Assembly: GCF_003096415.1 (NCBI RefSeq)
Contig: NZ_QEKH01000029.1
Coordinates: forward strand, 1-64,000
Reading direction: 5' to 3'
Source: Victivallis vadensis
Lineage (GTDB): Bacteria > Verrucomicrobiota > Lentisphaeria > Victivallales > Victivallaceae
DNA: 64,000 bases
This document shows, in pieces, positions 18,788 through 26,780 of this stretch (the first letter of the stretch is position 1; every line of letters starts with the position of its first letter). The notes below the pieces were generated by a model. The model was not told the DNA's origin. It searched no databases and saw only the letters and a list, made by a program, of their open reading frames with translations. The position numbers and the translations under genes are program-made.

Positions 18788-20062
18788 CTACTTCGATTCC
18801 AACAGCTTGTTCACTCCGGCCAGCTTCACGCAGACGCAGAACAGCTCCATCGCCTTCTGCAGCTCTTCGCAGGTCGGATAGGTCGGCGCAATGCGGATGT
18901 TCCGGTCGCGCGGGTCTTTCTTATACGGGAACGCCGCGCCCGCGCCAGTCAGCTTCACGCCGGCCTGCTGCGCCAGCGCAACCACCGCTTTCGCACAGCC
19001 GTCCGGGACATCGACCGACACGAAATAGCCGCCGAGCGGCTTCGTCCAGCAGGCGAGGCCGGTTCCGGCCAGCTCCCGCTCCAGCGTATTGAGCACGATG
19101 TCGAACTTCGGGCGCAGCTCGTCCGCCAGCAGCCGCATGTGCCGGCGCACCCCTTCCGCGTCCTTCAGGTAACGGACGGTGCGGAGCTGGTTCAGCTTGT
19201 CGTGGCCGATCGTCTGCACGCTCATGTGCTTGCGAATCTCCTTGAGATTCTCGGCGCTCGACGCCACCAGCGCGACGCCCGCGCCCGGGAACGTGATCTT
19301 GGAGGTCGAGAAAAAGTAGAGCACCCGGTTCGGGTTGCCCGCCGCTTCGCAGGCGCCGAAGATATCTTTAAGCTTGCACTCCCGGTAGATATGGTGCACG
19401 CCGTAGGCGTTGTCCCAGAAGATCCGGAAATCCGGCGCCGCGGTCTTCATCGCGGCCAGCCGGTCCACCGTTTCGTCGCTGTAGCAGACCCCCTGCGGGT
19501 TGGAATAGAGCGGCACGCACCAGATGCCCTTGATCGCGTCATCTTCGGCGACCAGCTTTTCGACCATGTCCATATCCGGGCCGTTCTCGGTCATCGGCAC
19601 CGGAATCATCTCGATTCCAAGGTCCTCGCAGACCAGAAAATGGCGGTCGTAACCCGGACTCGGGCACAGGAACTTCACTGCCGGCAGCTTGCGCCACGGC
19701 GTATGGCCGCCGGTTCCGAATACATAAAGGCGCATCATCGCGTCGTACATCAGGTTCAGACTGGAATTGCCGCCGACGATGATCTTGTCCACGTCGATGC
19801 CGAGCAGGTCGGAAAAGAGGCGGCGCGCTTCGGGAATCCCCTCAAGGCCGCCGTAATTGCGGGCGTCGATGCCGTCGCAGGTGATGTAATTTTCGAGTTT
19901 ATTGAGAACGGGATTGGTCAGGTCGAGCTGGGAGCCGGAGGGTTTTCCGCGCGACATGTCGAGTTTGAGATTCTCCGCGACATAACCGGCGTATCGTCGG
20001 TCAAGCTCCGCCTTGCATTCCTGCAGCTCCGCCCTGGAACATTTGCTGATATCCCGGCCCAT
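18788..20062 (-). CDS. aspartate aminotransferase-type PLP enzyme (class Ic-like)
   Basis: A 424-residue fold-type I aminotransferase. MSRGKPSGSQLDLTNPVL near the N-terminus and GGNSSLNLMYD are typical of the aspartate aminotransferase family represented by the actinobacterial Asp_aminotransf (PF12897-like) group rather than the E. coli AspC group. DNAYGVHH carries the PLP-contacting Asp/Tyr, and FFSTSKITFPG the Schiff-base Lys255. Likely transfers amino groups between aspartate and 2-oxoglutarate in the cytoplasm. It is monocistronic, with a consensus promoter about 165 bp upstream. Confidence 0.85.
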   Translation of the reverse strand: MGRDISKCSRAELQECKAELDRRYAGYVAENLKLDMSRGKPSGSQLDLTNPVLNKLENYITCDGIDARNYGGLEGIPEARRLFSDLLGIDVDKIIVGGNSSLNLMYDAMMRLYVFGTGGHTPWRKLPAVKFLCPSPGYDRHFLVCEDLGIEMIPVPMTENGPDMDMVEKLVAEDDAIKGIWCVPLYSNPQGVCYSDETVDRLAAMKTAAPDFRIFWDNAYGVHHIYRECKLKDIFGACEAAGNPNRVLYFFSTSKITFPGAGVALVASSAENLKEIRKHMSVQTIGHDKLNQLRTVRYLKDAEGVRRHMRLLADELRPKFDIVLNTLERELAGTGLACWTKPLGGYFVSVDVPDGCAKAVVALAQQAGVKLTGAGAAFPYKKDPRDRNIRIAPTYPTCEELQKAMELFCVCVKLAGVNKLLESK

Positions 20063-20231
20063 AATAACTCCTGTGATCCCCGAAAAGTTGCCTTCCTTCG
20101 CTCGCGGCGCCGCTCTCCGGCATTCCGTCTGCTCCGCAATGCCCGCACCGGCGGGTAAGGCGTTGTTAATGTTTCAATTTTAGACGATTACAAAAAAATC
20201 CGTATATGGTTCATGTATGCGACAAAATTCT

Positions 20232-20260
20232 AATATATCATAAAGAACCTTTATTTTCAA
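20232..20260 (-). promoter_or_regulatory. sigma-70-like promoter of the aminotransferase gene
   Basis: On the minus strand TTGAAA (20260-20255), 17-bp spacer, TATATT (20237-20232). This leaves a leader of about 160 nt before the ATG at 20062; no structure or ORF in it was recognised. Confidence 0.55.
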
Positions 20261-20314
20261 TTGCGGAACGGTTGTTTTTTGATATTTTCACGCGATATGC
20301 AAGTTTTCAAAAAT

Positions 20315-20349
20315 GGGATTTCGCCTTTGGCGGCCAAGAGCGAAATCCC
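20315..20349 (+). other. hairpin upstream of the hydrogenase cluster
   Basis: Arms GGGATTTCGC and GCGAAATCCC (10 bp, perfect) enclose a second small stem (TTGG/CCAA). A seven-T run starts 10 nt after the stem. The same arm sequence forms the terminator hairpin at 63207-63238. It may be a terminator or an attenuator in the aminotransferase-hydrogenase gap; the rest of this 488-bp gap is AT-rich and holds no gene I can support. Confidence 0.5.
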
Positions 20350-20462
20350 GGTTCGGTATTTTTTTCTCCAGATTGATTCTCCGTTTTTCCGGTTTTCCAA
20401 GCAAATTCCAGTGGTTGGGAACCATTTCATCGCATTTCTTCGATATTTTTTTATCGAACTAC

Positions 20463-20490
20463 TTGAAAAAAACGGATTCCGATGTAAATT
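20463..20490 (+). promoter_or_regulatory. possible promoter of the hydrogenase cluster
   Basis: TTGAAA (20463-20468) and TAAATT (20485-20490) with a 16-bp spacer, about 60 bp before the first ferredoxin gene. Moderate -35 and weak -10 match. Confidence 0.3.
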
Positions 20491-20550
20491 TCCATTGTGC
20501 TTTTTTTGCGCAAGATCCGGATCCGAACACAATTTTTCAGGAATACAACC

Positions 20551-20811
20551 ATGGCGAAACCGAAGATCGTGATCTGTCTGGGCAGCTCCTGCTTTGCCCG
20601 CGGCAACGAAGAAAATATCCGGGTGGTGGAAGCATACCTCGCGGAGAACTCCTACCGGGATGAAGTGGAGGTGGAGCTTTCCGGCACCCTGTGCCAGGCG
20701 CGCTGCGCCGACGGCCCCAATGTGATCATCGACGGCGTCACCTACAGCAAGGTCGATCCCGGCGTGATGCTCGATCTGCTGCGCAAGACCCTGCCGCCGC
20801 GCGGCAACTGA
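20551..20811 (+). CDS. thioredoxin-like [2Fe-2S] ferredoxin (NuoE/HndA C-terminal type)
   Basis: An 86-residue protein with the four-cysteine pattern C-x4-C (VICLGSSCFARG) and C-x3-C (GTLCQARCADGP) of thioredoxin-fold [2Fe-2S] proteins. The start at 20551 (MAKPKIVI) has AGGAA upstream; a longer reading lacks a site. It is the first gene of the hydrogenase cluster and probably passes electrons to or from the downstream iron-sulfur proteins. A second copy-type protein occurs at 23823. Confidence 0.82.
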   Translation: MAKPKIVICLGSSCFARGNEENIRVVEAYLAENSYRDEVEVELSGTLCQARCADGPNVIIDGVTYSKVDPGVMLDLLRKTLPPRGN

Positions 20812-20858
20812 AGCCGCAAACACTCCGGAACCTCAACCGTACCAGGGAGAAAACCATT

Positions 20859-22577
20859 ATGAATCTGCATTTTCCGGTGTTCACCACCGAAAATATATGT
20901 CATGACTGCTATAAATGCATCCGTCACTGCCCGTGCAAGGCGATCCGGATCGTCGACGGCCGCGCCGGGGTCATTCAGGACCTCTGCGTCGCCTGCGGCA
21001 TGTGCGTGAAGGTCTGCCCGGCCCACGCCAAGAAGATCCGTCCCGACCTCGCCCGCGCCCGGATGCTGCTCGGCAGCGGCAAGAGGGTCTACGCTTCGCT
21101 GGCCCCCTCTTTCGTCAGCTACTTCAAAAACCTGCCGCCCGGCGCGCTGGCCGCGGCGATCAAAAAGCTGGGCTTTGCCGGAGTCAGCGAAACCGCGCTC
21201 GGCGCGCAGGCGGTCAGCGCCGAAACCGGCGCGTTCCTCGCCAAGGCGGAGCCGGGAGTCTACATCTCCAGCGCCTGTCCGGCGGTAGTGGATTTTGTGA
21301 AGAAATACGCTCCGGCGTATGCGCCGAATGTGACTTCGGTGCTGTCGCCTCTTTTGTCCCACACCAAAATTTTGCGGCGGGAGTTCGGCGACGATATCGG
21401 CGTGGTCTTTTTCGGCCCCTGCGTCGCCAAGAAGAACGAGTCCGACCGCCACCAGGAGCTGCTCGACCTCGCGCTGACCTTTGCGGATCTCGAAGAGTGG
21501 CTCGCCTCCGAAAACATCGACCCGGCCCGCATTCCCGCTTCCGACTATCAGCCGATGGTGCCGGAATCCGCCTCCGAAGGCAAAATCTACGCGGTTGAAG
21601 GCGGCATGAACGACACGCTGCGCGATCCCGCCGGGGATGTGCGCTATCTGGCGGTTTCCGGCCTGGTCAACCTCGGTCGGATGCTGCGCGACGATCCCGA
21701 GGCCGCGAAATCCAGATCCTGCAAAATCTTCATCGAGTGCCTCGCGTGCGCCGGCGGCTGCGTGAACGGGCCGGTGATGCCCAAGCAGCAGGGCGGCACT
21801 TTGAGTTCGGTGATTCAGGTGGCGCGCGACTACGACGGCAGCACCAGTTTGAACCGGCCGACCGACCTGCCGATCCGGGAAACCGTCACCGCCGAACCGC
21901 AGCTTGAACCGGAAGTGGACGAGGCCGCGATCAAGAACGCGCTCGCCTCGGTCGGCAAATTCACCCCCGCCGACGAACTGAACTGCGGCGGATGCGGCTA
22001 CTTCAGCTGCCGCGACTTCGCGAAGGCGCTGATCGCAAACAAGGCGGAGGTCGAAATGTGCGTCTCCCACCTGCGCCAGCTTGCGCAGAAGAAGAGCAAC
22101 GCATTGATCCGCTACATTCCGGCCGGCGTGGTGATCGTCGACCGCCATTTGAAGATCGTCGAATGCAACCGCCATTTCGCGGAGCTGTTCGACGAGGACA
22201 CCGTGCTCGCCTACGACTCCTGCGGCAGCCTCGCCGGAGCCGAACTGAGCGCATTCGCCGACTTCAGCGACCTGATGGCGGCGGCGCTGCTCTCCGGCGG
22301 CGAAGTGCAGCGCCACAATCAGGTCTGCGGCGACAAGATCCTGAACATCAGCATTTTCACGATTTCGCCGCATCAGTGCGTCGGCGCGATCATCCAGGAT
22401 GTGACCAGCATCGAGCTGCACCGCGAACAGGTTTCGGAAAAGGCGCGCGCGGTGATCCGCAAGAACATCATCACCGTGCAGAAGATCGCCCGCAACCTCG
22501 GCGAACACATGGCCGAAACCGAAATCCTGCTGCGCGAAGTGGCCGGAAGCTATACTGAAATCAAGGGGAAACGCTGA
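20859..22577 (+). CDS. hydS: HydS-like sensory [FeFe]-hydrogenase with PAS domain
   Basis: A 572-residue protein. Two [4Fe-4S] motifs lie at the N-terminus (C14/C17/C20/C24 and C43/C46/C49/C53), followed by the H-cluster domain. L1 reads SSACPAV, so the proton-relay Cys of TSCCPAW is Ala139 while ligand Cys140 is kept; L2 is FFGPCVAKKNE; L3 is CLACAGGCVNGP. Then come a CGGCGYFSC iron-sulfur motif and a C-terminal PAS domain (about 435-530). This architecture matches the sensory (HydS) group, thought to sense H2 rather than turn it over fast. AGGGAGA precedes the ATG at 20859. The next gene encodes a phosphatase likely to relay the signal. Confidence 0.85.
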   Translation: MNLHFPVFTTENICHDCYKCIRHCPCKAIRIVDGRAGVIQDLCVACGMCVKVCPAHAKKIRPDLARARMLLGSGKRVYASLAPSFVSYFKNLPPGALAAAIKKLGFAGVSETALGAQAVSAETGAFLAKAEPGVYISSACPAVVDFVKKYAPAYAPNVTSVLSPLLSHTKILRREFGDDIGVVFFGPCVAKKNESDRHQELLDLALTFADLEEWLASENIDPARIPASDYQPMVPESASEGKIYAVEGGMNDTLRDPAGDVRYLAVSGLVNLGRMLRDDPEAAKSRSCKIFIECLACAGGCVNGPVMPKQQGGTLSSVIQVARDYDGSTSLNRPTDLPIRETVTAEPQLEPEVDEAAIKNALASVGKFTPADELNCGGCGYFSCRDFAKALIANKAEVEMCVSHLRQLAQKKSNALIRYIPAGVVIVDRHLKIVECNRHFAELFDEDTVLAYDSCGSLAGAELSAFADFSDLMAAALLSGGEVQRHNQVCGDKILNISIFTISPHQCVGAIIQDVTSIELHREQVSEKARAVIRKNIITVQKIARNLGEHMAETEILLREVAGSYTEIKGKR

Positions 22578-22579
22578 CC

Positions 22580-23770
22580 ATGCCGGACAACGACGTATTT
22601 GTCGAAATGGAGTGCTGCCAGCTCTGCCACGACGGCGAGGATGTCTGCGGGGACGATTACCGCTTCGAGCGGCTGGAAAACGAGAACCGCCACCTGGCGG
22701 TGCTCTCCGACGGGCTGGGCAGCGGCATCAAGGCGAACCTGCTCGCGTGCATGACCACCACGATGGCGCTGGAATTCATCCGTTCCAACATGGATGTGCT
22801 GCTGTCGGCGGAGATCATCATGGATACGCTGCCGGTCTGCGAGGTGCGCCGGATCAGCTATGCGACGTTTTCGATCTTCGACCTGCAGATCGGCGGCAAG
22901 TCCCGGATCATCGAGATGGACAACCCGCCCTTCATCCATCTTCGCAACGGCAACGACCTCAAGGTGAACCGCCAGAGCATGGTCTCCGAACGGTGGCCGG
23001 ACCGGCGGGTCCGCCTCGCCGAAATCTACGCGATTGCGGGCGACCGGCTGATCGCCTTCTCCGACGGCGTCACGCAGGCGGGACTGGGGCAGCCGGGCAA
23101 CAAGTTCGGCTGGCGGCGCGAGGGCGCGCTGGCCTTTATCCAGAAAGCGATCGAAAAGGACCCGGCCATCTCCGCGCGCGACCTGTCGCAGATGGTGGTG
23201 ATGGCCGCCCGCGGCCAGAACAAGGACAACCGCTGCATCGACGACATCAGCTGCATGGTGATTTACCTGCGCAAGCCGCGGCGGATGCGGCTGCTGACCG
23301 GGCCGCCGTTCCGGGCCGACTCCGATGCCGCTTACGCCGATCTGGTCCGGAACTTCGACGGCAAGATCGTGCTCTCCGGCGGCACCACCGCGAACATCGT
23401 GTCGCGCGAACTGGGCCGCCCGCTGGAAGTGGATATGAAGCTGGTGATGAAGGCGGGCAGCCTGCCTCCGCCGGCGAAGATGAAAGGGGTGGACCTCGTC
23501 ACCGAAGGCATCCTGACGCTGACCGATGTGGCGCAGCGGTTGGAAGCCGATCCGCCGCTGACAACACCGGTGCCGCTGGTTTCCAAAGAGCTGATCGCGC
23601 TGTTCCGCGCCAGCGACGAAATCGAATTCGTGGTCGGAACCAAGGTGAACGAGGCCCATCAGGACCCGAGCCTCCCGGTCGACCTCGAAATCCGCCGCAA
23701 CATCGTGAGGCGGCTCAAGCATATTCTGGAGACGAAATACCGCAAGCGGGTGCTGCTCCGTTATTTTTAG
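22580..23770 (+). CDS. SpoIIE-family PP2C serine phosphatase
   Basis: A 396-residue protein starting 2 bp after hydS. The PP2C/SpoIIE core occupies about 1-235, with metal-binding aspartates in VLSDGLGSGI, an RLIAFSDGVTQAG motif and DDISCMVIYL. A C-terminal extension of about 160 residues has an FDGKIVLSGGTTANIVSREL motif. Members of this family are found beside sensory hydrogenases, so it likely dephosphorylates a regulator in response to H2 or redox state. No anti-sigma factor or kinase partner is encoded nearby. Confidence 0.82.
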   Translation: MPDNDVFVEMECCQLCHDGEDVCGDDYRFERLENENRHLAVLSDGLGSGIKANLLACMTTTMALEFIRSNMDVLLSAEIIMDTLPVCEVRRISYATFSIFDLQIGGKSRIIEMDNPPFIHLRNGNDLKVNRQSMVSERWPDRRVRLAEIYAIAGDRLIAFSDGVTQAGLGQPGNKFGWRREGALAFIQKAIEKDPAISARDLSQMVVMAARGQNKDNRCIDDISCMVIYLRKPRRMRLLTGPPFRADSDAAYADLVRNFDGKIVLSGGTTANIVSRELGRPLEVDMKLVMKAGSLPPPAKMKGVDLVTEGILTLTDVAQRLEADPPLTTPVPLVSKELIALFRASDEIEFVVGTKVNEAHQDPSLPVDLEIRRNIVRRLKHILETKYRKRVLLRYF

Positions 23771-23822
23771 AAACCCAGGCCGCGGCGCAGGCCACGGTCA
23801 AAACATACAAGGAAAACATGAT

Positions 23823-24101
23823 ATGAGCGAGACGAATAAGATAAAGGTCGAGATCTGTCTGGGAACCACCTGTTACGTGCTGGGATCGTTCCGCCTCTCC
23901 GCGCTGGAAGAACAGCTTCCGCCGGAACTGAAGTCGAAAGTGGACATCGTCGGGTGCGCCTGCCTCAATGTCTGCCACGACCGGAACTACGGCAATGCGC
24001 CGTTCGTCAGGATCGGCGAACGCATCGTCGACAACGCAACGGTCGAAAAGGTGATCGGCGTGATTCAGGAAATCGTCTCCGCCGGAGGAACCAATGAATA
24101 A
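23823..24101 (+). CDS. thioredoxin-like [2Fe-2S] ferredoxin
   Basis: A 92-residue protein with C-x4-C (EICLGTTCYVLG) and C-x3-C-type (CACLNVCHDR) cysteines of the thioredoxin-fold [2Fe-2S] family. AAGGAAAA precedes its ATG. The stop overlaps the hydrogenase start by 8 nt (ATGAATAA), indicating translational coupling, so it is probably the electron partner of that hydrogenase. Confidence 0.82.
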   Translation: MSETNKIKVEICLGTTCYVLGSFRLSALEEQLPPELKSKVDIVGCACLNVCHDRNYGNAPFVRIGERIVDNATVEKVIGVIQEIVSAGGTNE

Positions 24102-25485
24102 TGCCGAACGGACTCGCAGAGAGTTAATGATCCGATTCATCCGGGAGTTTTTCGACGGGACGCTGGCCGATTCCATCGACCGCATTCCGGTTGAACTGCG
24201 CCCGCGGACGGAGGAGCCCAACCGCTGCTGCGTCTACAAAGACCGCGCCATGCTCAAATACCGGCTGATGGCCCTGATGGGCTTCGGCATGGAGGAGGAG
24301 AAGGACGAATCCCGCCAGCTCAAGGAGTATCTGGCCGACGCCGTCGAGGGGCGCAACCACACCGGCCCGGTGCTTTCGGTCTGCACCGTCGGCTGCCACG
24401 GCTGCGTCGACAGCCACGTGCAGGTCAGCAACAGCTGCGTCGGCTGCTTCGCCCGTCCCTGCGTCGGCGTCTGTCCGAAGCAGGCGATCCAGGTGATCAA
24501 CCAGCGTTCGACCATCGACCGCACCAAGTGCATCAACTGCGGCAAGTGCATGACGGTCTGCCCGTACCACGCGATCATCCGCAATCCGCTGCCGTGCGAA
24601 GACGCCTGCCCGGTCGGAGCGATCGGCAAGGGCGAGGACGGCCGCGTGCGCATCGATTTCAAGAACTGCATCTACTGCGGCAAGTGCTTCCGCGCCTGTC
24701 CGTTCAGCGCGATCATGGAGCGTTCGCAGCTCGCCAACATCCTGACCGCGATGAAAAGCGGCCGCCCGGTCGTCGCGATGGTGGCCCCCTCGGTTTCGGA
24801 CCAGTTCCCCGGCACCATCGAACAGCTCTTCACCGGCCTGCGCAAAGCCGGCTTCACCGAAATCCTCGAAGTCGCGCTCGGCGCCGAAATGACCACCGAG
24901 CACGAAGCCGAAGAGTTTTACGAACGCATGGAGCGCGGCGACCGGCTGATGACCAGCAGCTGCTGCCCGGCCTGGGTGGAAGCCGCCAAACGCCACATCC
25001 CGGACATCGTGCCGATGGTCTCCTCCACGCCGAGTCCAATGGGCTACGCCGGGCAGCTCGCCCGCGAAAAATATCCGGATGCGCTGACCGTCTTCATCGG
25101 CCCGTGCATCGCCAAGCGCCGCGAGGCCCAGAACGACCCGAATACCGACTTCGTGATGACCTTCGAAGAACTCGGCGCGCTGTTCGCCGCCCGTGAAATC
25201 GACCTGATTTCCCTTGAAGGCGAGCAGCTTGAACGCCCCGCATCCGTCTTTGCCCGGAACTTCGCGCACAGTTGCGGCGTCAGCGAAGCCATCCTCGAAC
25301 AGATGGGGCACGACAATCCCGATGCCAACTTGCCGAAAATCGACGGCAAGTTCATCAACGGCCTCGACCGCAAATCGGTGAACCTGCTCAAGATGTACGC
25401 CAAGGGCAAACTGCCCGGCAACTTCGTCGAAGTCATGGCCTGCTCCGGCGGCTGCGTCGGCGGTCCCTGCTCCCTCGCCCGCTAG
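24094..25485 (+). CDS. hydA: [FeFe]-hydrogenase, short (group B-like), possibly truncated at the C-terminus
   Basis: A 463-residue protein. Cys-rich [4Fe-4S] domains occupy about 95-210 (CVGCFARPCVGVCP, CINCGKCMTVCP, CIYCGKCFRACP). H-cluster motifs follow: L1 TSSCCPAW (Cys290/291), L2 FIGPCIAKRRE (Cys338), L3 MACSGGCVGGP (Cys450/454). The GPC form of L2 suits group B enzymes. All cluster ligands are present, but only nine residues follow Cys454; family members known to me continue for several tens of residues, and a repeat element begins 14 nt after the stop. It should reduce protons or oxidise H2 with ferredoxin-type partners. Confidence 0.85.
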   Translation: MNNAERTRRELMIRFIREFFDGTLADSIDRIPVELRPRTEEPNRCCVYKDRAMLKYRLMALMGFGMEEEKDESRQLKEYLADAVEGRNHTGPVLSVCTVGCHGCVDSHVQVSNSCVGCFARPCVGVCPKQAIQVINQRSTIDRTKCINCGKCMTVCPYHAIIRNPLPCEDACPVGAIGKGEDGRVRIDFKNCIYCGKCFRACPFSAIMERSQLANILTAMKSGRPVVAMVAPSVSDQFPGTIEQLFTGLRKAGFTEILEVALGAEMTTEHEAEEFYERMERGDRLMTSSCCPAWVEAAKRHIPDIVPMVSSTPSPMGYAGQLAREKYPDALTVFIGPCIAKRREAQNDPNTDFVMTFEELGALFAAREIDLISLEGEQLERPASVFARNFAHSCGVSEAILEQMGHDNPDANLPKIDGKFINGLDRKSVNLLKMYAKGKLPGNFVEVMACSGGCVGGPCSLAR

Positions 25486-25498
25486 CGGTGCTGAGGAA

Positions 25499-25662
25499 GC
25501 CTCCGGCGGCCGGGGGCGCTTCGCCCTTGCCCGTCGGAGACAGTTGTGCGCTATGCGCCCAGCTACCGGTGCCTGATTGAAAATCAGACCGCGTAGCACA
25601 CAAGGTCTGCCGCCCGGCAGGGCGGGCTGACCTGCCTGCCGCGAAGGCGGCATGGCTTTCCC
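25499..25662. repeat. dispersed structured intergenic element A, copy 1
   Basis: About 165 bp matching 34776-34940: a CCTCCGGCGGCCGGGGG head, an outer stem (25544-25553 with 25594-25603, one C-A mismatch that becomes G-U on the minus strand), an inner hairpin with loop TTGAAAA, and a CTGCCGCGAA-GGCGGCATGGCTT tail. It sits 14 nt after the hydrogenase stop codon. The tail and head also resemble sequence at about 29505. Confidence 0.75.
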
Positions 25663-26164
25663 CACCGCGAATCGCCGCCGTCGTGGCGGGAAGCGAAACA
25701 GCTCCTGAAGGACCAGAGCCTGCAATACCTTTGTATCGCGGTACTTCAAGTCGAGCCGAAGAAAAATCACGGCTGGCCGGAATCTTCGCCTGTTTTGAAC
25801 CCCTCTGTCGTGAAAGGGGCCTGAAACTGCGCATCATTCCGGCGGAACGCGAACTGGACTTTCCGGTATCGGAATGTGTCCGGCCTCCCACCTTCTTTAC
25901 CGAACCGTCTGAAATGCTACGAGGAAGTGATCATGCCGCTGATACGGAGCCTCGGACAGAAACTTTATCATTCTTACGCCGGAACCGGTAGAACGGTTTC
26001 TCATGCTGAAATGCTACGAGGAAGTGATCATGCCGCTGATACGGAGCCTCGGACAGAAACTTTATCATTCTTACGCCGGAACCGGTAGAACGGTTTCTCA
26101 TGAATCAAAGCGGGCCGGATTCCCCTCTTTAGATCAGCGGCAATTCGACAGTTTCCAGACTCCT
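25663..26164. other. gene-free stretch with possible coding relic
   Basis: Between element A and the 3' end of prfH. Reading frames in 25683-25910 are open but change frame without a start or recognisable domain (short peptide stretches such as FACFEPLCRERGLKLR). This may be a decayed gene; I recognise no family. It contains the tandem repeat annotated separately. Confidence 0.3.
25909..26102. repeat. two perfect tandem copies of a 97-bp unit
   Basis: Copy 1 is 25909-26005, copy 2 is 26006-26102; both begin CTGAAATGCTACG and end GGTTTCTCATG, with no difference seen. The unit length is not a multiple of three, so it would break any reading frame, arguing for recent slippage or unequal exchange in non-coding DNA. 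A weak hairpin (GGAACCG/CGGTTTC) closes each unit. Confidence 0.9.
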
Positions 26165-26779
26165 CTACAGTTCATCTTCCCGGAACACCCGGACCGGCTT
26201 GCCGCGTTCCAGCTCCCGGTGCGCCCGCCATGCCTCCAGGCCGAGCCGGGCGGAACCGGCGCTGCCGCGCGTCGCCACTTTCGCCGCCAGCCGCGCCAGC
26301 GCCAGCTCCCGGTTGCGCAACTGCGAGCGTTCCTCGCCTGCAACCGCGCACTGGCCGGTCGGACGATGGAACGCCTGAATCCGGGTGTTGCTGGTATTCA
26401 CGTGCTGTCCGCCCGGCCCGCTTGAACGCGACGCCGAAAACTCCACGTCGTTCGGATCGAACGCCAGTTCCGGCTCCGCCTCAAAGAGCCGGATTCCGGC
26501 ATACCAGTTGCGCCGTTTGTGATGGGGGCGGAACGGACTGGCGGCGATCCACTGAATCGTCCCCAGCCACGGCGCGACCGACACGGCCGCGCCCTCCCCT
26601 TCCAGCTCGAACAGCACCGATTTGACCAGCGACTTTTCCCGGTTGCCATTCAACGCCACCTCGCGGAAGCGCACCTCCCGCCGCAGCTCCGAAGTCAGGC
26701 GTACCATCAGTTTCGCGACCAGAAGCTCGCACTCCTCCGGTCCCTGCCCGGAGGAGATTTCCAGAAACAACCGCTTCAT
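26165..26779 (-). CDS. prfH: PrfH-type peptide chain release factor homologue
   Basis: A 204-residue protein with the catalytic GGQ at 123-125 within SSGPGGQHVN, and an RF-like basic C-terminus, but too short for the codon-recognition domain of RF1/RF2. It starts 1 bp after the rtcB stop, so the two are translationally linked. The rtcB2-prfH pairing is known: PrfH releases peptides from ribosomes whose 16S rRNA decoding centre was cut, and RtcB2 reseals the rRNA. The function here is inferred from this pairing. Confidence 0.9.
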   Translation of the reverse strand: MKRLFLEISSGQGPEECELLVAKLMVRLTSELRREVRFREVALNGNREKSLVKSVLFELEGEGAAVSVAPWLGTIQWIAASPFRPHHKRRNWYAGIRLFEAEPELAFDPNDVEFSASRSSGPGGQHVNTSNTRIQAFHRPTGQCAVAGEERSQLRNRELALARLAAKVATRGSAGSARLGLEAWRAHRELERGKPVRVFREDEL

Positions 26780-26780
26780 C

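Noticed and set aside
25683-26425. Short overlapping plus-strand frames between hydA and prfH
   Set aside because: They run through the tandem repeat in shifting frames and into the antisense of prfH, with no RBS-supported start or known domain.
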